From Caulobacteraceae bacterium (GTDB taxonomy: Bacteria; Pseudomonadota; Alphaproteobacteria; Caulobacterales; Aquidulcibacteraceae), in the NCBI GenBank assembly GCA_016703335.1, contig JADJCG010000001.1, forward strand, positions 186,001 through 250,000: a stretch of DNA of 64,000 nt. Direction: 5' to 3'. The position numbers and the translations under genes are program-made. This document shows, one piece after another, positions 38,909-47,283 of this stretch. Each line of letters opens with the position of its first letter. Within the stretch, counting starts at the first letter, position 1. Under the pieces are notes generated by a model, which made no database searches, was not told where the DNA came from, and saw only the letters and a program-made list of their open reading frames with translations.

Positions 38909-38921
38909 TAGCCTCACGCGC

Positions 38922-39702
38922 ATGAGACTTGCAGGCAAACGCGCCATTGTCGTCGGCGCCGGGCAGACACCGGGCGATACTATCGGCAACGGCCGCGCCA
39001 TCGCGACGCTCTTCGCACGCGAAGGCGCGCGCGTTCTCTGCGTCGATCGCATCGGCGAACGCGCCGGAAGCCACCACTGCCGAAATCGGCGGCGCCGCCT
39101 TCGAAGCCGACATCACCAATGCCGATGCCTGCGCCGCCATCGTTGCGGAAGCCAGCTCCCGTTTCGGCGGCGTCGATGTTCTCATCAACAATGTCGGCAT
39201 TGGCGGCGGCGGCGACGGCCCCGCGCACCTCGCCGACGAAGCCGCCTTCGACCGCATCATGAGCGTCAATCTAAAAGGCGCCTGGCTCACGATCAAAGCC
39301 GCGACGCCGGCGCTCCGCGAAAGCAAAGGCGCGATCGTCAACATCTCCTCGCTCGCCTCGCTCGCGGGCTCCGGCATGATCGCTTACGAAGTCTCGAAAG
39401 CCGCGCTCAATCGGCTTACAGTCTCTGTCGCGCTCGCCAACGCCAAGCACGGCCTCCGTTGCAACGCCATTCTGCCCGGCCTCATGGACACACCGATGGC
39501 GATCGCGGGCCATTCTGCCGCGCAAGGCATCGACGTCGAAACCCTACGCGCCAAACGCGCCGCGCAAGTCCCGCTCAACGCCGCCATGGGCGACGCCTGG
39601 GACACCGCCAACGCCGCCCTCTTCCTCGCCTCCGACGAAGCCAAATACATCACCGGCGTGCTCTTACCCGTCGACGGCGGCATGTCCGCGCGCGTCGGCT
39701 AA
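38922..39702 (+). CDS. Short-chain dehydrogenase/reductase, frameshifted near 39065
   Basis: Cytoplasmic NAD(P)-dependent oxidoreductase. The cofactor loop is IVVGAGQTPGDTIGNGRAIA, NNVGIGGGG is the NNAG-type motif, and catalytic Ser and YxxxK lie in NISSLASLAGSG and IAYEVSKAAL. The C-terminus YITGVLLPVDGGM is typical. The frame changes between DRIGERA and EATTAEIGG. Located 13 bases after hemolysin III. Substrate unknown; nearby acyl-CoA enzymes make a role in lipid or acid metabolism possible. Confidence 0.9.
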
Positions 39703-40230
39703 CGCCGCGTCGCCCACCAGATGATCCAGATCAGCACCGGCTGAAACGCCATGCGCAACCACAAGGCACCAGCGCCGATCGCCGGATAGCGCTCGGCATG
39801 CAGCGCCATCTCAAGATTGGCCGGCGTCACGCACCGTAGCGCAATCAGCGCCCAGCGAGCGCAGCGCGGCACGCCAATCGCCCCGCGACCTCACACCCGG
39901 AACAGCACCAAAACTCAGCCCGGAGCAAAGGGTGATCGAAACGCGTCGTGGCGAGGAAGCGAAAACACCGCCGGCGAAGAACACGGAAGAAACGCCGAGC
40001 GCGCACGGCGCGGTGCCCAAGCGCCGCCAGGTCAGCAGACCGTGCAGCGACAACACCAGCCGGGCCGCCCCCCCCGGGCCCCCCGGGGGCCGCCCGCCGA
40101 GCCCCGCAGCGACGCCACCGCCAGCCCCGGAGGCCCGCCGCGGCGACACACCGCCGCCCCACACGAGCCACACCCGCCGCAGGCCAAAAGCACCCCCGGC
40201 GCCCCCCCAAAGGCTGAGGGCGCGCACCAT
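39699..40230 (-). CDS. Probable small membrane protein, heavily frameshifted
   Basis: The minus strand reads sensibly in pieces: LVLSLHGLLTWRRLGTAP, VSSVFFAGGVFAS, TTRFDHPLLRAEF and, to the stop at 39699, NLEMALHAERYPAIGAG followed by a hydrophobic LRMAFQPVLIWIIWWATRR. The pieces lie in at least two frames and the first 150 bases contain C/G runs (40066-40090). The stop overlaps the SDR stop in a convergent arrangement. This is the only content I can propose for the 520-base gap between the SDR and crotonase genes; the gene model is tentative. Confidence 0.4.
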
Positions 40231-41067
40231 GACCGAATCCACCTGCTTCAAAGTCAGCATCGAGAACAACGTCGCCCACATCGTCCTGAACCGCCCCGAG
40301 GCGTTCAACGCGATGCCGCGTCCGTTCTGGAATGAGCTGCCGGCGATCGTGAACGACATCAACGACAACGCCAAAGCCCGTGTCATCGTCATCTCCTCCA
40401 CCGGCAAGCACTTTACCGCCGGCATGGACATCTCCGTCTTCACCGATGGCGAAGGCATCAGCGCCAGCGGCGGCGATCAATATTCGCGCGCCGAAGCCTT
40501 CCGCCAATTCGTGCTGACGCTGCAGGGCAGCTTCAATTGCCTCGACAACGCGCGCATTCCCGTCATCGCCGCGATCCAAGGCGGCTGCATCGGCGCCGGC
40601 GTCGATATGACCAGCGCCTGCGACATCCGCTTCTGCACGAACGACGCCTTCTTTCAGATCGCTGAAATCAACATCGGCATGACGGCCGACGTCGGCACCT
40701 TCCCGCGCCTATGCAAACTGATCCCCGAAGGCTGGGTGCGCGAACTGGCGTATTCGGGCCGCCGCTGCCCGCTGAAAAGGCAAAAGAGATCGGCCTCATC
40801 AACGAAACCTTCGCCACGCAAGACGCAATGCTCACCACGTCCTGGAACTCGCCCGGGAAATCGCAGAAGGCGCCTGTCGCGGTCGCGGGCTCAAAGCGCA
40901 TGATCAATCACGCGCGCGATCATTCCATTGCTGATGGCCTCGATTACATCGCGACCTGGCAGGCAGGCATGTTTTCGCCGCCTCACATGATGGAAGCGTT
41001 TGCGGCTAAGGCGCAAAAGCGCGCGCCTGAGTTCGCGGATTTGGCGCCGCTCCGAAAGAACATGTGA
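40229..41067 (+). CDS. Enoyl-CoA hydratase/isomerase (dienoyl-CoA isomerase-like), frameshifted
   Basis: Crotonase-fold enzyme of fatty-acid degradation. Substrate loop STGKHFTAGMDISVF, oxyanion-hole segment IQGGCIGAGVDMTSACDIRF, and the acidic pair in AEINIGMTADVGTFPRL, which match the Glu/Asp pair of delta(3,5)-delta(2,4)-dienoyl-CoA isomerases (ECH1). Frame changes near 40775, and a compensating pair near 40830 and 40870, are needed to read ELAREIAEGAPVAVAGSK. End KNM at 41067. The G/C-run block starts right after the stop. Confidence 0.85.
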
Positions 41068-41345
41068 AAGGCGGTGTCGGTTTTCGGGGGGGGCCCGGGC
41101 CGGCCGGGGGGTCCTCGGCCCCCCCCCGCCCGGCGGTTTGGTGGTGTTGGTGGGGGGTCTCCCCCCCCTTCCCTTGGCTTGTCCCCCCCCCCCCCCCGCC
41201 TCGTTTGTTCCCCCCCCCCCCCCCCCCCCCCCCCCCCTTTCGATCGCGACGAAGCGGGGTTGATCCTGCCAATTCGCGTCTATGGCGACAGCGCCCGCGT
41301 GTTTAAGCCGTTTATGCGGACCAACGATTGATGTAGAGACTCCGC
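41068..41345. other. Low-quality homopolymer block, no gene
   Basis: Contains G8 (41086-41093), several G/C runs of 6-9, C15 (41183-41197) and C28 (41210-41237). Such runs are not expected in a bacterial intergenic region and look like failed consensus calling. True length and content of the crotonase-ppa gap are unknown. The last 100 bases are normal sequence leading into ppa. Confidence 0.85.
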
Positions 41346-41870
41346 ATGGATATCCGCTTCGTCTCCCCCGGCCCGAACCCGCCGCACGAGGTCAACGCCT
41401 TCGTTGAAATCCCGCAAGGCGGCCTGCCGGTAAAGTATGAACTCGACCAAAAGAGCGGCGCGCTGTTCGTTGATCGCTTCCTGCACACCTCAATGCTCTA
41501 CCCGAGCAATTACGGCTTCATCCCGAACACGCTCGGCGATGATGGCGACCCGATCGACATTCTGGTCGTTACACCGATGCCCGTCGTGCCCGGCTGCCTC
41601 ATCCGCTCACGCCCCGTCGGCGTCCTGCTTATGGACGACGAAAAAGGCGTCGACGAAAAAATCCTCGCCGTCCCCGTCGATGCGCTCAACCCATTCTACA
41701 AAGACGTGCAAACACATGACGATCTGCCGCCGCTCTTGGTCGGGCAGATCAAGCACTTCTTCCAGCACTACAAAGATCTAGAGCCCGGAAAAATGGCGAG
41801 CGTCGGCGAATGGGCCTCGCTAGAGGTCGCGCACGAGCGCATCAACTTGGCGATCAAGCGCAAGAAATGA
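41346..41870 (+). CDS. ppa: Inorganic pyrophosphatase
   Basis: Family I soluble pyrophosphatase, 174 residues. Signature and metal ligands: VKYELDQKSGALFVDR, NYGFIPNTLGDDGDPIDIL (the D-G-D-P-I-D metal site) and DEKILAVPVD. Hydrolyses PPi to drive biosynthetic reactions. Its stop overlaps the ATG of the next small gene (ATGA). No frameshift despite the poor sequence just upstream. Confidence 0.98.
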   Translation: MDIRFVSPGPNPPHEVNAFVEIPQGGLPVKYELDQKSGALFVDRFLHTSMLYPSNYGFIPNTLGDDGDPIDILVVTPMPVVPGCLIRSRPVGVLLMDDEKGVDEKILAVPVDALNPFYKDVQTHDDLPPLLVGQIKHFFQHYKDLEPGKMASVGEWASLEVAHERINLAIKRKK

Positions 41871-42112
41871 CCGACAGCGCCATCGCCGCCCGCATCGTCA
41901 ACGCCCTCGAAGCCGCCGCCGATCGCGAAGCCGGCGCACAAACCGCGCTCGTTTCCGTCACCCTCGACATGCTCGCCCGAGCCGACGCTGGATCAATTGA
42001 AGCCAAACTAGTGCGCAAAACCCGCACGCTCGTGTTCATGAGCGCTGAATTTCGCACCGATGCTGGCGAACGCATCGCCGCCGCGAGCAGCGTGCATAAA
42101 GTTCTGACGTAG
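41867..42112 (+). CDS. Small protein resembling half of a PaaI-type hotdog
   Basis: 81 residues, coupled to ppa. The segment TALVSVTLDMLARADAGS followed by EAKLVRKTRTLVFMSAEFRT and AASSVHKVL matches the C-terminal strands of PaaI-like thioesterases, but the N-terminal strand-helix with the active site is missing. It may be a truncated copy, or a helper protein with a similar sheet. Function unknown. Confidence 0.6.
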   Translation: MTDSAIAARIVNALEAAADREAGAQTALVSVTLDMLARADAGSIEAKLVRKTRTLVFMSAEFRTDAGERIAAASSVHKVLT

Positions 42113-42167
42113 GGCAGGCCCGCCCCACCTCAAGTCGGCTGACGCTGCTAGCGCCAGCGCTTGATTT

Positions 42168-42207
42168 GGCGTCATGCTGAGCCCCGTCGAAGCGCGACGC
42201 CACGCGC
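42168..42207. repeat. Dispersed intergenic repeat, copy B
   Basis: Forty bases beginning GGCGTCATGCTGAGCC match 28379-28417 apart from a few changes and one indel. Only one arm of the inverted repeat is preserved clearly here. It lies between two convergent transcripts. Confidence 0.7.
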
Positions 42208-42211
42208 AGGC

Positions 42212-42810
42212 CTAAACCCGCGGCGCAATCCAACGCATCTCAACCAACGTCGCGTCGTGCAGCAAATCCGGTTCGATATCCTCGAACGTCTCCGCCGCGC
42301 CCGCGCCTTCCGGCAAACGATAGACACGCCAGAACGGCCCATCCTGCGCCGTCGAGCACGCAAAGCCAGGCGCGCCATCGACGAACTCCGTCGCGCAGAA
42401 CGTCACCTCTTCCGGCGGCGCCACCCCGAACTTTGACTGCGTCACGATCTCGCCAGCCGGGCTGCGCGCCTGCGTCGAGCGTGTCACGATCGCATGCGCA
42501 TGCGCATTGTCGGCGGCCGGCAGAATGCGGAACACTTCTTCGTTGCGCGCCGAAAGCGTAATCGCCTTGAAGGCCTGCCCTTCAACCTGATCGTCAACTT
42601 CGGCGACGACATAATTCGGCGCGGCACTGCGCACCGCATCGACGTTCATCGCCACCGCCGTCGAGATGCCGCCCGCGCCATCAGGCCCGATCGTCGTCTC
42701 ATGTCGGCGCGTTGACGCAGGGCATCGCCTCGCTGGTTTCGCGCCGCGCTGCTGCGCGGCCCGCCGCAGCGGCAAGCCGCCAGCGCCGCCGCAACGATCA
42801 GCCAACGCAT
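42212..42810 (-). CDS. Hypothetical lipoprotein, frameshifted near 42760
   Basis: The ATG at 42810 shares a base with the thiolase stop (TAATG) and opens MRWLIVAAALAAC, a lipoprotein-like signal. The same frame then becomes Arg-rich, while another continues as ETTIGPDGAGGISTAVAMN and a long soluble domain ending EMRWIAPRV. Cys in VTFCATEF and GFACSTAQD could form a disulphide. No family recognised. Second gene in the thiolase transcript. Confidence 0.6.
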
Positions 42811-44000
42811 TAAGAGAACACCTCGAACAATCCAGCCGCGCCCATCCCGCCGCCGATGCACATCGTCACCACCGCGTTCTTCGCCTTGCGACGGCGTCCT
42901 TCCAGCAGCACGTGACCAACCAGCCGCGCGCCCGTCATCCCGAACGGGTGACCAATGGCGATCGAGCCGCCGTTCACATTGTACTTTTCCGGATCGATGC
43001 CGAGCTTGTCGCGCGAATAGAGGCACTGCGACGCGAACGCTTCGTTGAGTTCCCAGAGGTCGATGTCATCGACCTTGAGGCCTTGGCGCTCGAGCAGACG
43101 CGGCACGGCGAACACCGGGCCAATGCCCATTTCGTCCGGCTCGCAGCCCGCAACGGCAAAGCCCTTGAACAAACCAAGCGGCTCAATACCCTGCTTCTCA
43201 GCTTCCTTCTCATCCATCAGCACGACAGCCGCCGCGCCATCCGAAAGCTGGCTCGCATTGCCGGCCGTCACGAAATTGCCCGGCCCGCGCACGGGCTCCA
43301 GCTTGGCGAGGCCTTCAATCGTCGTATCGGCGCGGTTGCACTCGTCCTTAGTCACCACATAATCGACGAAGCTCTCTTCCTTCGTCTCCTTGTTGACGAC
43401 CTTCATCCGTGTCTTCAGCGGCACGATTTCGTCGTTGAACAAACCGGCGGCCTGCGCCGCGGCGATGCGCTGCTGCGAGCGAAGCGAGTATTCGTCCTGA
43501 TAATCGCGCGCGACGTTGTAGCGCTTCGCCACGATGTCGGCGGTTTCGATCATCGCCATCCAAAGCTCGGGCTTGGTCTTCATCAGCTCTTCTTCGGTGA
43601 TGCGATAGCGGTTCGCTTTGCCGCTCATCTGCACCAACGAAATCGATTCAACACCGCCGCCGACAGCCGCCTTCGCGCCTTCGTTCATGATGTAGTGTGA
43701 CGCCTGCGCGATCGCTTGCAGCCCTGACGAGCAGAACCGGTTCACCGTCGTGCCCGAGGTCGTGACCGGCAGCCCGGCGCGGATCAGCGAAAGGCGCGCG
43801 ATGTTCGTGCCCGTCGCGCCTTCCGGCGCGCCGCAGCCAATGACCACATCTTCCACCAAAGCCGGATCGATCTTGGCCCGCTCAACAGCGTGTTTGATCG
43901 CGTGACCCGTCATCGTCGCGCCGTGCGTATCGTTGAACCCGCCCCGGCCAGACTTCGCCAAACCCGTACGGGCATAAGAAACGATCACTGCACGGCCCAT
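42810..44000 (-). CDS. Acetyl-CoA C-acyltransferase (thiolase)
   Basis: 396-residue thiolase for beta-oxidation or its reverse. Nucleophile Cys in VNRFCSSGLQAI, active His in GGSIAIGHPFGMTG and the second Cys in VTMCIGGGMGA. ATG 44000 follows GAGGAGG. First gene of a two-gene operon with a lipoprotein. Together with the crotonase 2 kb away and the thioesterase it supports an acyl-CoA pathway, although they are on different transcripts. Confidence 0.95.
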   Translation of the reverse strand: MGRAVIVSYARTGLAKSGRGGFNDTHGATMTGHAIKHAVERAKIDPALVEDVVIGCGAPEGATGTNIARLSLIRAGLPVTTSGTTVNRFCSSGLQAIAQASHYIMNEGAKAAVGGGVESISLVQMSGKANRYRITEEELMKTKPELWMAMIETADIVAKRYNVARDYQDEYSLRSQQRIAAAQAAGLFNDEIVPLKTRMKVVNKETKEESFVDYVVTKDECNRADTTIEGLAKLEPVRGPGNFVTAGNASQLSDGAAAVVLMDEKEAEKQGIEPLGLFKGFAVAGCEPDEMGIGPVFAVPRLLERQGLKVDDIDLWELNEAFASQCLYSRDKLGIDPEKYNVNGGSIAIGHPFGMTGARLVGHVLLEGRRRKAKNAVVTMCIGGGMGAAGLFEVFS

Positions 44001-44125
44001 CGGGTCCTCCTCAAACTTTGTTGCGCGCACACTAACGAGCGCGATGCGCGCGTGAAAGCGCGTATCGCGACGTCAGCGGCACAATAGCCCCATGAACAGA
44101 TAGAGCTACGAAATGGCGTTGTTGT

Positions 44126-45232
44126 TCACGAGCCGCCTGTTGGCGCGGCCTCAGGCGCTGGCGGCGCGGGGATCGGTGCAGACGCAGCCGCTCCGCCTTG
44201 CTGGAAGATCCCTCGCCCTCGATCCTGAATCCATTTGGCGATGTCCTCCGAGAGAACCCCCGCGACAATGCCCACGAGCGACACCGTAAACGGGTTGAGC
44301 GTCGAAGATGTCGTCGCCTGCTGCACCGACGATGCGATCGAGAACCCAGCAATCGCCGCGTTCGCGAGCACGTAGAACGCCAAAGCCGCGCACATGCCAA
44401 AGATCAAACGCACCACGATCTCAGCCATCGTCACTGGCACTGGACGATTGAGATATGCCGGGAAGAGATAAAGCAGCGAACCTAGCGCGCCCATCAGCAG
44501 CACCAGCACCGTCGACAGCAGCGCCGGGTGCCCTTGCGCCAAGAAGGCGCTCACGCCCAACGGGCTCATAGTGCGCAGTGCGTTGGCTTCGCCGCGGATA
44601 CGTTGGAAGTGCTCATAATCCGGCACAACGCTTTGCTGAAGCGCGAACACGCGGCGATTGGCTTCCGCCACTTGCCCGCTCACCAAACGCTGACGCGCAA
44701 CCAGCGCCGAGCGCTCCGCCGTGCGATCATCAAGCGCTTCTTCCTGCGACGCCAATTGCTGAACCTGCACGCTCAAATTTGCGATGCCTTGCTGATCGCC
44801 AGCCGGCAAACCGGGGCGCGACGCAAGCGCGTTGATGCGTTGTGAAAGCCCCTGCGCGCTCATGTCGGCGGCGGCGCTCTCGGTGGTTTGAAGATTGGCG
44901 CGCGTTTCGATGTCGGCGATCGCGCCGACCATCGCAGCGCTCGCTTCGTTCGTGCTGGCTTCAGCGCCTTGCACTTGCGTATCGAGCGCCGCGATCTGCT
45001 GATCGATTTCAAGCAGCTCACCGCGCGGGCCAGCGCTTTCACTCTCAAGCTGCTGGATCTGCCGGTCCGCGGCATCAAGCTGCGCGAATGAGATGAGGCC
45101 GTTGGTCGACGGCGAAATCAGCTGCAGGCCGTATTGGAAGTCGCGCGAGCTGAACACCAGCGCGCTCATGCCCAGCACTCCCACCATGGCCACCGCCAGC
45201 ACTACACCCACGGAAAACTTGTAGAGCGTCAT
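44126..45232 (-). CDS. Membrane protein with long coiled coil, unknown function
   Basis: 368 residues. N-terminal transmembrane segment (VGVVLAVAMVGVLGMSALVF), then about 170 residues of Gln/Ala/Glu-rich coiled coil (LDAADRQIQQLESE through VAEANRRVFALQQ), three more hydrophobic segments (PALLSTVLVLLMGALGSLLY, IFGMCAALAFYVLANAA, FTVSLVGIVAGVL) and a cytoplasmic tail with EDIAKWIQDRGRGIFQQ and a Pro/Ala end. Topology suggests a periplasmic coiled coil tethered at both ends. No family recognised; no operon partner. Confidence 0.75.
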   Translation of the reverse strand: MTLYKFSVGVVLAVAMVGVLGMSALVFSSRDFQYGLQLISPSTNGLISFAQLDAADRQIQQLESESAGPRGELLEIDQQIAALDTQVQGAEASTNEASAAMVGAIADIETRANLQTTESAAADMSAQGLSQRINALASRPGLPAGDQQGIANLSVQVQQLASQEEALDDRTAERSALVARQRLVSGQVAEANRRVFALQQSVVPDYEHFQRIRGEANALRTMSPLGVSAFLAQGHPALLSTVLVLLMGALGSLLYLFPAYLNRPVPVTMAEIVVRLIFGMCAALAFYVLANAAIAGFSIASSVQQATTSSTLNPFTVSLVGIVAGVLSEDIAKWIQDRGRGIFQQGGAAASAPIPAPPAPEAAPTGGS

Positions 45233-45493
45233 CGCGACACGTCCCCTTCGGTTATCGACGCGCCGTCCCGCACGCGTCCCTGCAGCTGGAGCCTATCTAG
45301 CGCATCGGCCGGAAGGCCGGTTGGCCTTTTTTAACCATAAGCAGAGACCTGAGCCGTAGCTGACGTTACGTAATAATTGTTCAGTGAATATTTTCTCATT
45401 CCTTCAATTTTCCCTTGTCAGCAATTAGCGACGCGGGCATAAAGGCCCTGCGCTCCTCCCCAAGCAGCGCGACCAGTCCAGGAGAGAAATTTA

Positions 45494-45832
45494 ATGAACG
45501 CCCTTCGTTCAATCGTCGCCGCCGCCGTCATGAGCGCAGCTTTCGTCGCCCCGGCCATGGCCCGCGACCTCTACACGATTAAGCTCGCCGCCCCGGTTGC
45601 CGCGCAAACCCGCATTATCGCGCTCAACACCATTTGGGATTGCAACGGCGACACCTGCCTCGCCCGCGCCGACCACGGCGTGAACGTCCGCTCGTGCCGC
45701 CAGTTCGTGCGCCAAGCCGACGGTCTGCGCATCGCGTCTTATTCTTCGGCCAGCCAACAACTGAGCGCCGACGAAATCTCGCGCTGCAACGGCGAAACGT
45801 ACCAAGCGTCGACCGGCCAATCGGCCCAATAA
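45494..45832 (+). CDS. CC_3452-like secreted protein
   Basis: 112 residues: signal peptide ending APAMARDL, then a compact domain with two Cys pairs (WDCNGDTCLAR, RSCRQFV, RCNGETY). The layout of IIALNTIWDCNGDTC and VRSCRQF matches small periplasmic proteins seen in Caulobacter and relatives. GGAGAG precedes the ATG, and a terminator follows. Function unknown. Confidence 0.75.
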   Translation: MNALRSIVAAAVMSAAFVAPAMARDLYTIKLAAPVAAQTRIIALNTIWDCNGDTCLARADHGVNVRSCRQFVRQADGLRIASYSSASQQLSADEISRCNGETYQASTGQSAQ

Positions 45833-45861
45833 TCCGACGCTCCAACGTTGAGATTTGAGAG

Positions 45862-45890
45862 CCGCCGGTCAGCAATGGCCGGCGGTTTTT
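45862..45890 (+). terminator. Terminator of the CC_3452-like gene
   Basis: CCGCCGG (45862-45868) pairs with CCGGCGG (45879-45885) and is followed by TTTTT. Confidence 0.85.
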
Positions 45891-45905
45891 GCGTAAAATT
45901 CGCAG

Positions 45906-45961
45906 GCCGGTTCACCCACTCCTCATTGCTCTCTCACTCAGCGAGCCGGTTCACCCACTCC
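45906..45961. repeat. Two direct copies of a 17-bp sequence
   Basis: GCCGGTTCACCCACTCC at 45906-45922 and 45945-45961. The second copy covers the stop of the minus-strand gene 45951-46103. A third copy with two changes lies at 48000-48016 and covers the end of another small membrane protein gene. Confidence 0.8.
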
Positions 45962-46103
45962 CGAACACGCCACAAAACGCAGCAATTATCAGAGCGCAGA
46001 CAACGGCGATGGCCGCAATCGCGACATAGCCTAACCACGCTGCAGGATGCCCAGCCTTGAGCCAAAGAACGTAGAGGGGGGAACGCTTGTCCGGAGCGCT
46101 CAC
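45951..46103 (-). CDS. Small membrane protein, 50 aa
   Basis: GTG start at 46103 overlaps the stop of the upstream gene as GTGA. Reads SAPDKRSPLYVLWLKAGHP then a transmembrane helix (AIAAIAVVCALIIAAF) and ends CGVFGSG. The ending and its DNA are shared with the small membrane protein at 48006. Last gene of a run of tiny overlapping genes. Function unknown. Confidence 0.55.
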   Translation of the reverse strand: MSAPDKRSPLYVLWLKAGHPAAWLGYVAIAAIAVVCALIIAAFCGVFGSG

Positions 46104-46333
46104 TTCTTCTTCCAGCGTTTAGCTGCGGCCTTCTTTGCGATCTTAGAGCGCTCTGCCGGTGACAGGCTCTCAGCGCGTGCGCGCCCGCCCTTAGCGCCTA
46201 GAGCCTTAGCCGCAGGGTCTTTCCCGTCATCAATGACGGTCTCTTCCTCGTCTCCAACGGCAAGCCTCGCCACCTTAATGGCGTTGCCGATTACGTCAGC
46301 TGGACGGCGCTCGCCTCTAGGACCTTTCGGCAT
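46100..46333 (-). CDS. Small basic protein, RPADAIGNA / AAKRW type
   Basis: 77 residues starting MPKGPRGERRPADVIGNAIK and ending with a Lys/Arg-rich helix (SPAERSKIAKKAAAKRWKKK). This pattern is known from a family of short, basic, often phage- or plasmid-associated proteins whose C-terminal KxAAxxRW resembles histone H1/KGG-like tails. DNA binding is plausible but unproven. It overlaps both neighbours. Confidence 0.7.
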   Translation of the reverse strand: MPKGPRGERRPADVIGNAIKVARLAVGDEEETVIDDGKDPAAKALGAKGGRARAESLSPAERSKIAKKAAAKRWKKK

Positions 46334-46499
46334 AGATCTGCTCCCAAATTGATCGCGCGAACGCCCCGCCAAATGCAATGACAGCAAAGAGACCCCAGTA
46401 ACCGAACAGCTGGTCGCCAGCAGCAGACGCCAGCGCGATCAGTGCTCCCAGGCCAACAGCGTTTACGATCCGGTTCGTTCCGCGTGGGCCTTTAGGCAT
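46317..46499 (-). CDS. Small membrane protein, 60 aa, with shared MPKGPRG start
   Basis: Begins MPKGPRGTNRIVNAVGLG, the same seven residues as the downstream protein, then two short hydrophobic helices (LGALIALASAAGDQLFGY, GLFAVIAFGGAFARSI). Its last 17 bases overlap the start of the next gene. The ribosome site GGCGAGG lies before the ATG. Function unknown. Confidence 0.65.
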   Translation of the reverse strand: MPKGPRGTNRIVNAVGLGALIALASAAGDQLFGYWGLFAVIAFGGAFARSIWEQIYAERS

Positions 46500-46538
46500 C
46501 GTAGTCGTCCTCGCCGTTTAGCTCTCTGTGCATCGCCC

Positions 46539-46643
46539 TCAGGCGCGGCGCGGGTCACGAAGCTGGCCCGCTATCTCACGGCGCGGCGCCTCTTTCGAGA
46601 GCGGATCGCTGGGCTGGAACCTGGGCTTCTTCGGCTCATCCAT
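46539..46643 (-). CDS. Putative 34-aa charged peptide
   Basis: Reads MDEPKKPRFQPSDPLSKEAP and RREIAGQLRDPRRA. No clear ribosome site. I include it because it heads a same-strand series of tiny open frames (a further 13-codon frame lies at 46492-46533) with no other gene in this gap. It could be chance. Confidence 0.35.
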   Translation of the reverse strand: MDEPKKPRFQPSDPLSKEAPRREIAGQLRDPRRA

Positions 46644-46728
46644 AGCGCTAAGCACAGCGCTTCGGGGCCGTTTCCCAAGGGAGCTATGCGCCTTATTCCG
46701 ATTTCAAACCGAGACAGTACCGGTTTTT

Positions 46729-47205
46729 CTATGCCTCGCGACCGCGCAGATCTTCGCGCCAGGGATGCGCCCCGCACGGCGTCAGTGTCAGCGCCTGCAC
46801 CACCGGGTCATTGGCGATGCGCATGCGCTGCGATCCGGTGCGCGCATCGACAATGCTGTGCGTGACCGGCGCTAAACCACCGCCGGATTGCCGCGCCAAG
46901 ACCAGCACGCCATGCGCGCCGGCCACACGCGTCCCGCCGGTCACGCGCGGCAGATCATAGGTGATGCGCACACGAAACGATCGCTCATTGCTCTCCAGAT
47001 TGTAACGTGGATGCTCGAACAAGGTTTGCGTGCTGTCCTCATAGACGACTTCGATTTTGTCCGACTCAAAGCGCACGCCAATGCCTGCTGCGCACGCGGC
47101 TGGCCCAGAACTCCACAAGCCATTCAATTCGGCAGGCGGATGCGTAGGCCCGGCGCAAGCCGAAGCTAGGGTGGTCAGGAAAAGGAGCGCCATTGCGCGC
47201 TTCAT
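46729..47205 (-). CDS. Hypothetical lipoprotein, 158 aa
   Basis: Lipoprotein signal LLFLTTLASACAGP followed by a beta-rich domain (LNGLWSSGPAACAAGIGVRF, VRITYDLPRVTGG, VTHSIVDARTG). Three Cys beyond the lipid Cys are not clearly paired. No family recognised. Not coupled to neighbours. Confidence 0.7.
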   Translation of the reverse strand: MKRAMALLFLTTLASACAGPTHPPAELNGLWSSGPAACAAGIGVRFESDKIEVVYEDSTQTLFEHPRYNLESNERSFRVRITYDLPRVTGGTRVAGAHGVLVLARQSGGGLAPVTHSIVDARTGSQRMRIANDPVVQALTLTPCGAHPWREDLRGREA

Positions 47206-47283
47206 GCATCACGTGGCTACGCTCGTATGGTTGATGCTGTCTGAACGTCGCTAAAGGACTCGCCAAAGCGAGACGGGCGCCCC

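Noticed and set aside
46571..46777. 68-codon minus-strand frame (MRGASLARRSARSRG)
   Set aside because: Arg-rich, without ribosome site, and it overlaps the end of the lipoprotein gene and the better-supported 34-codon frame.
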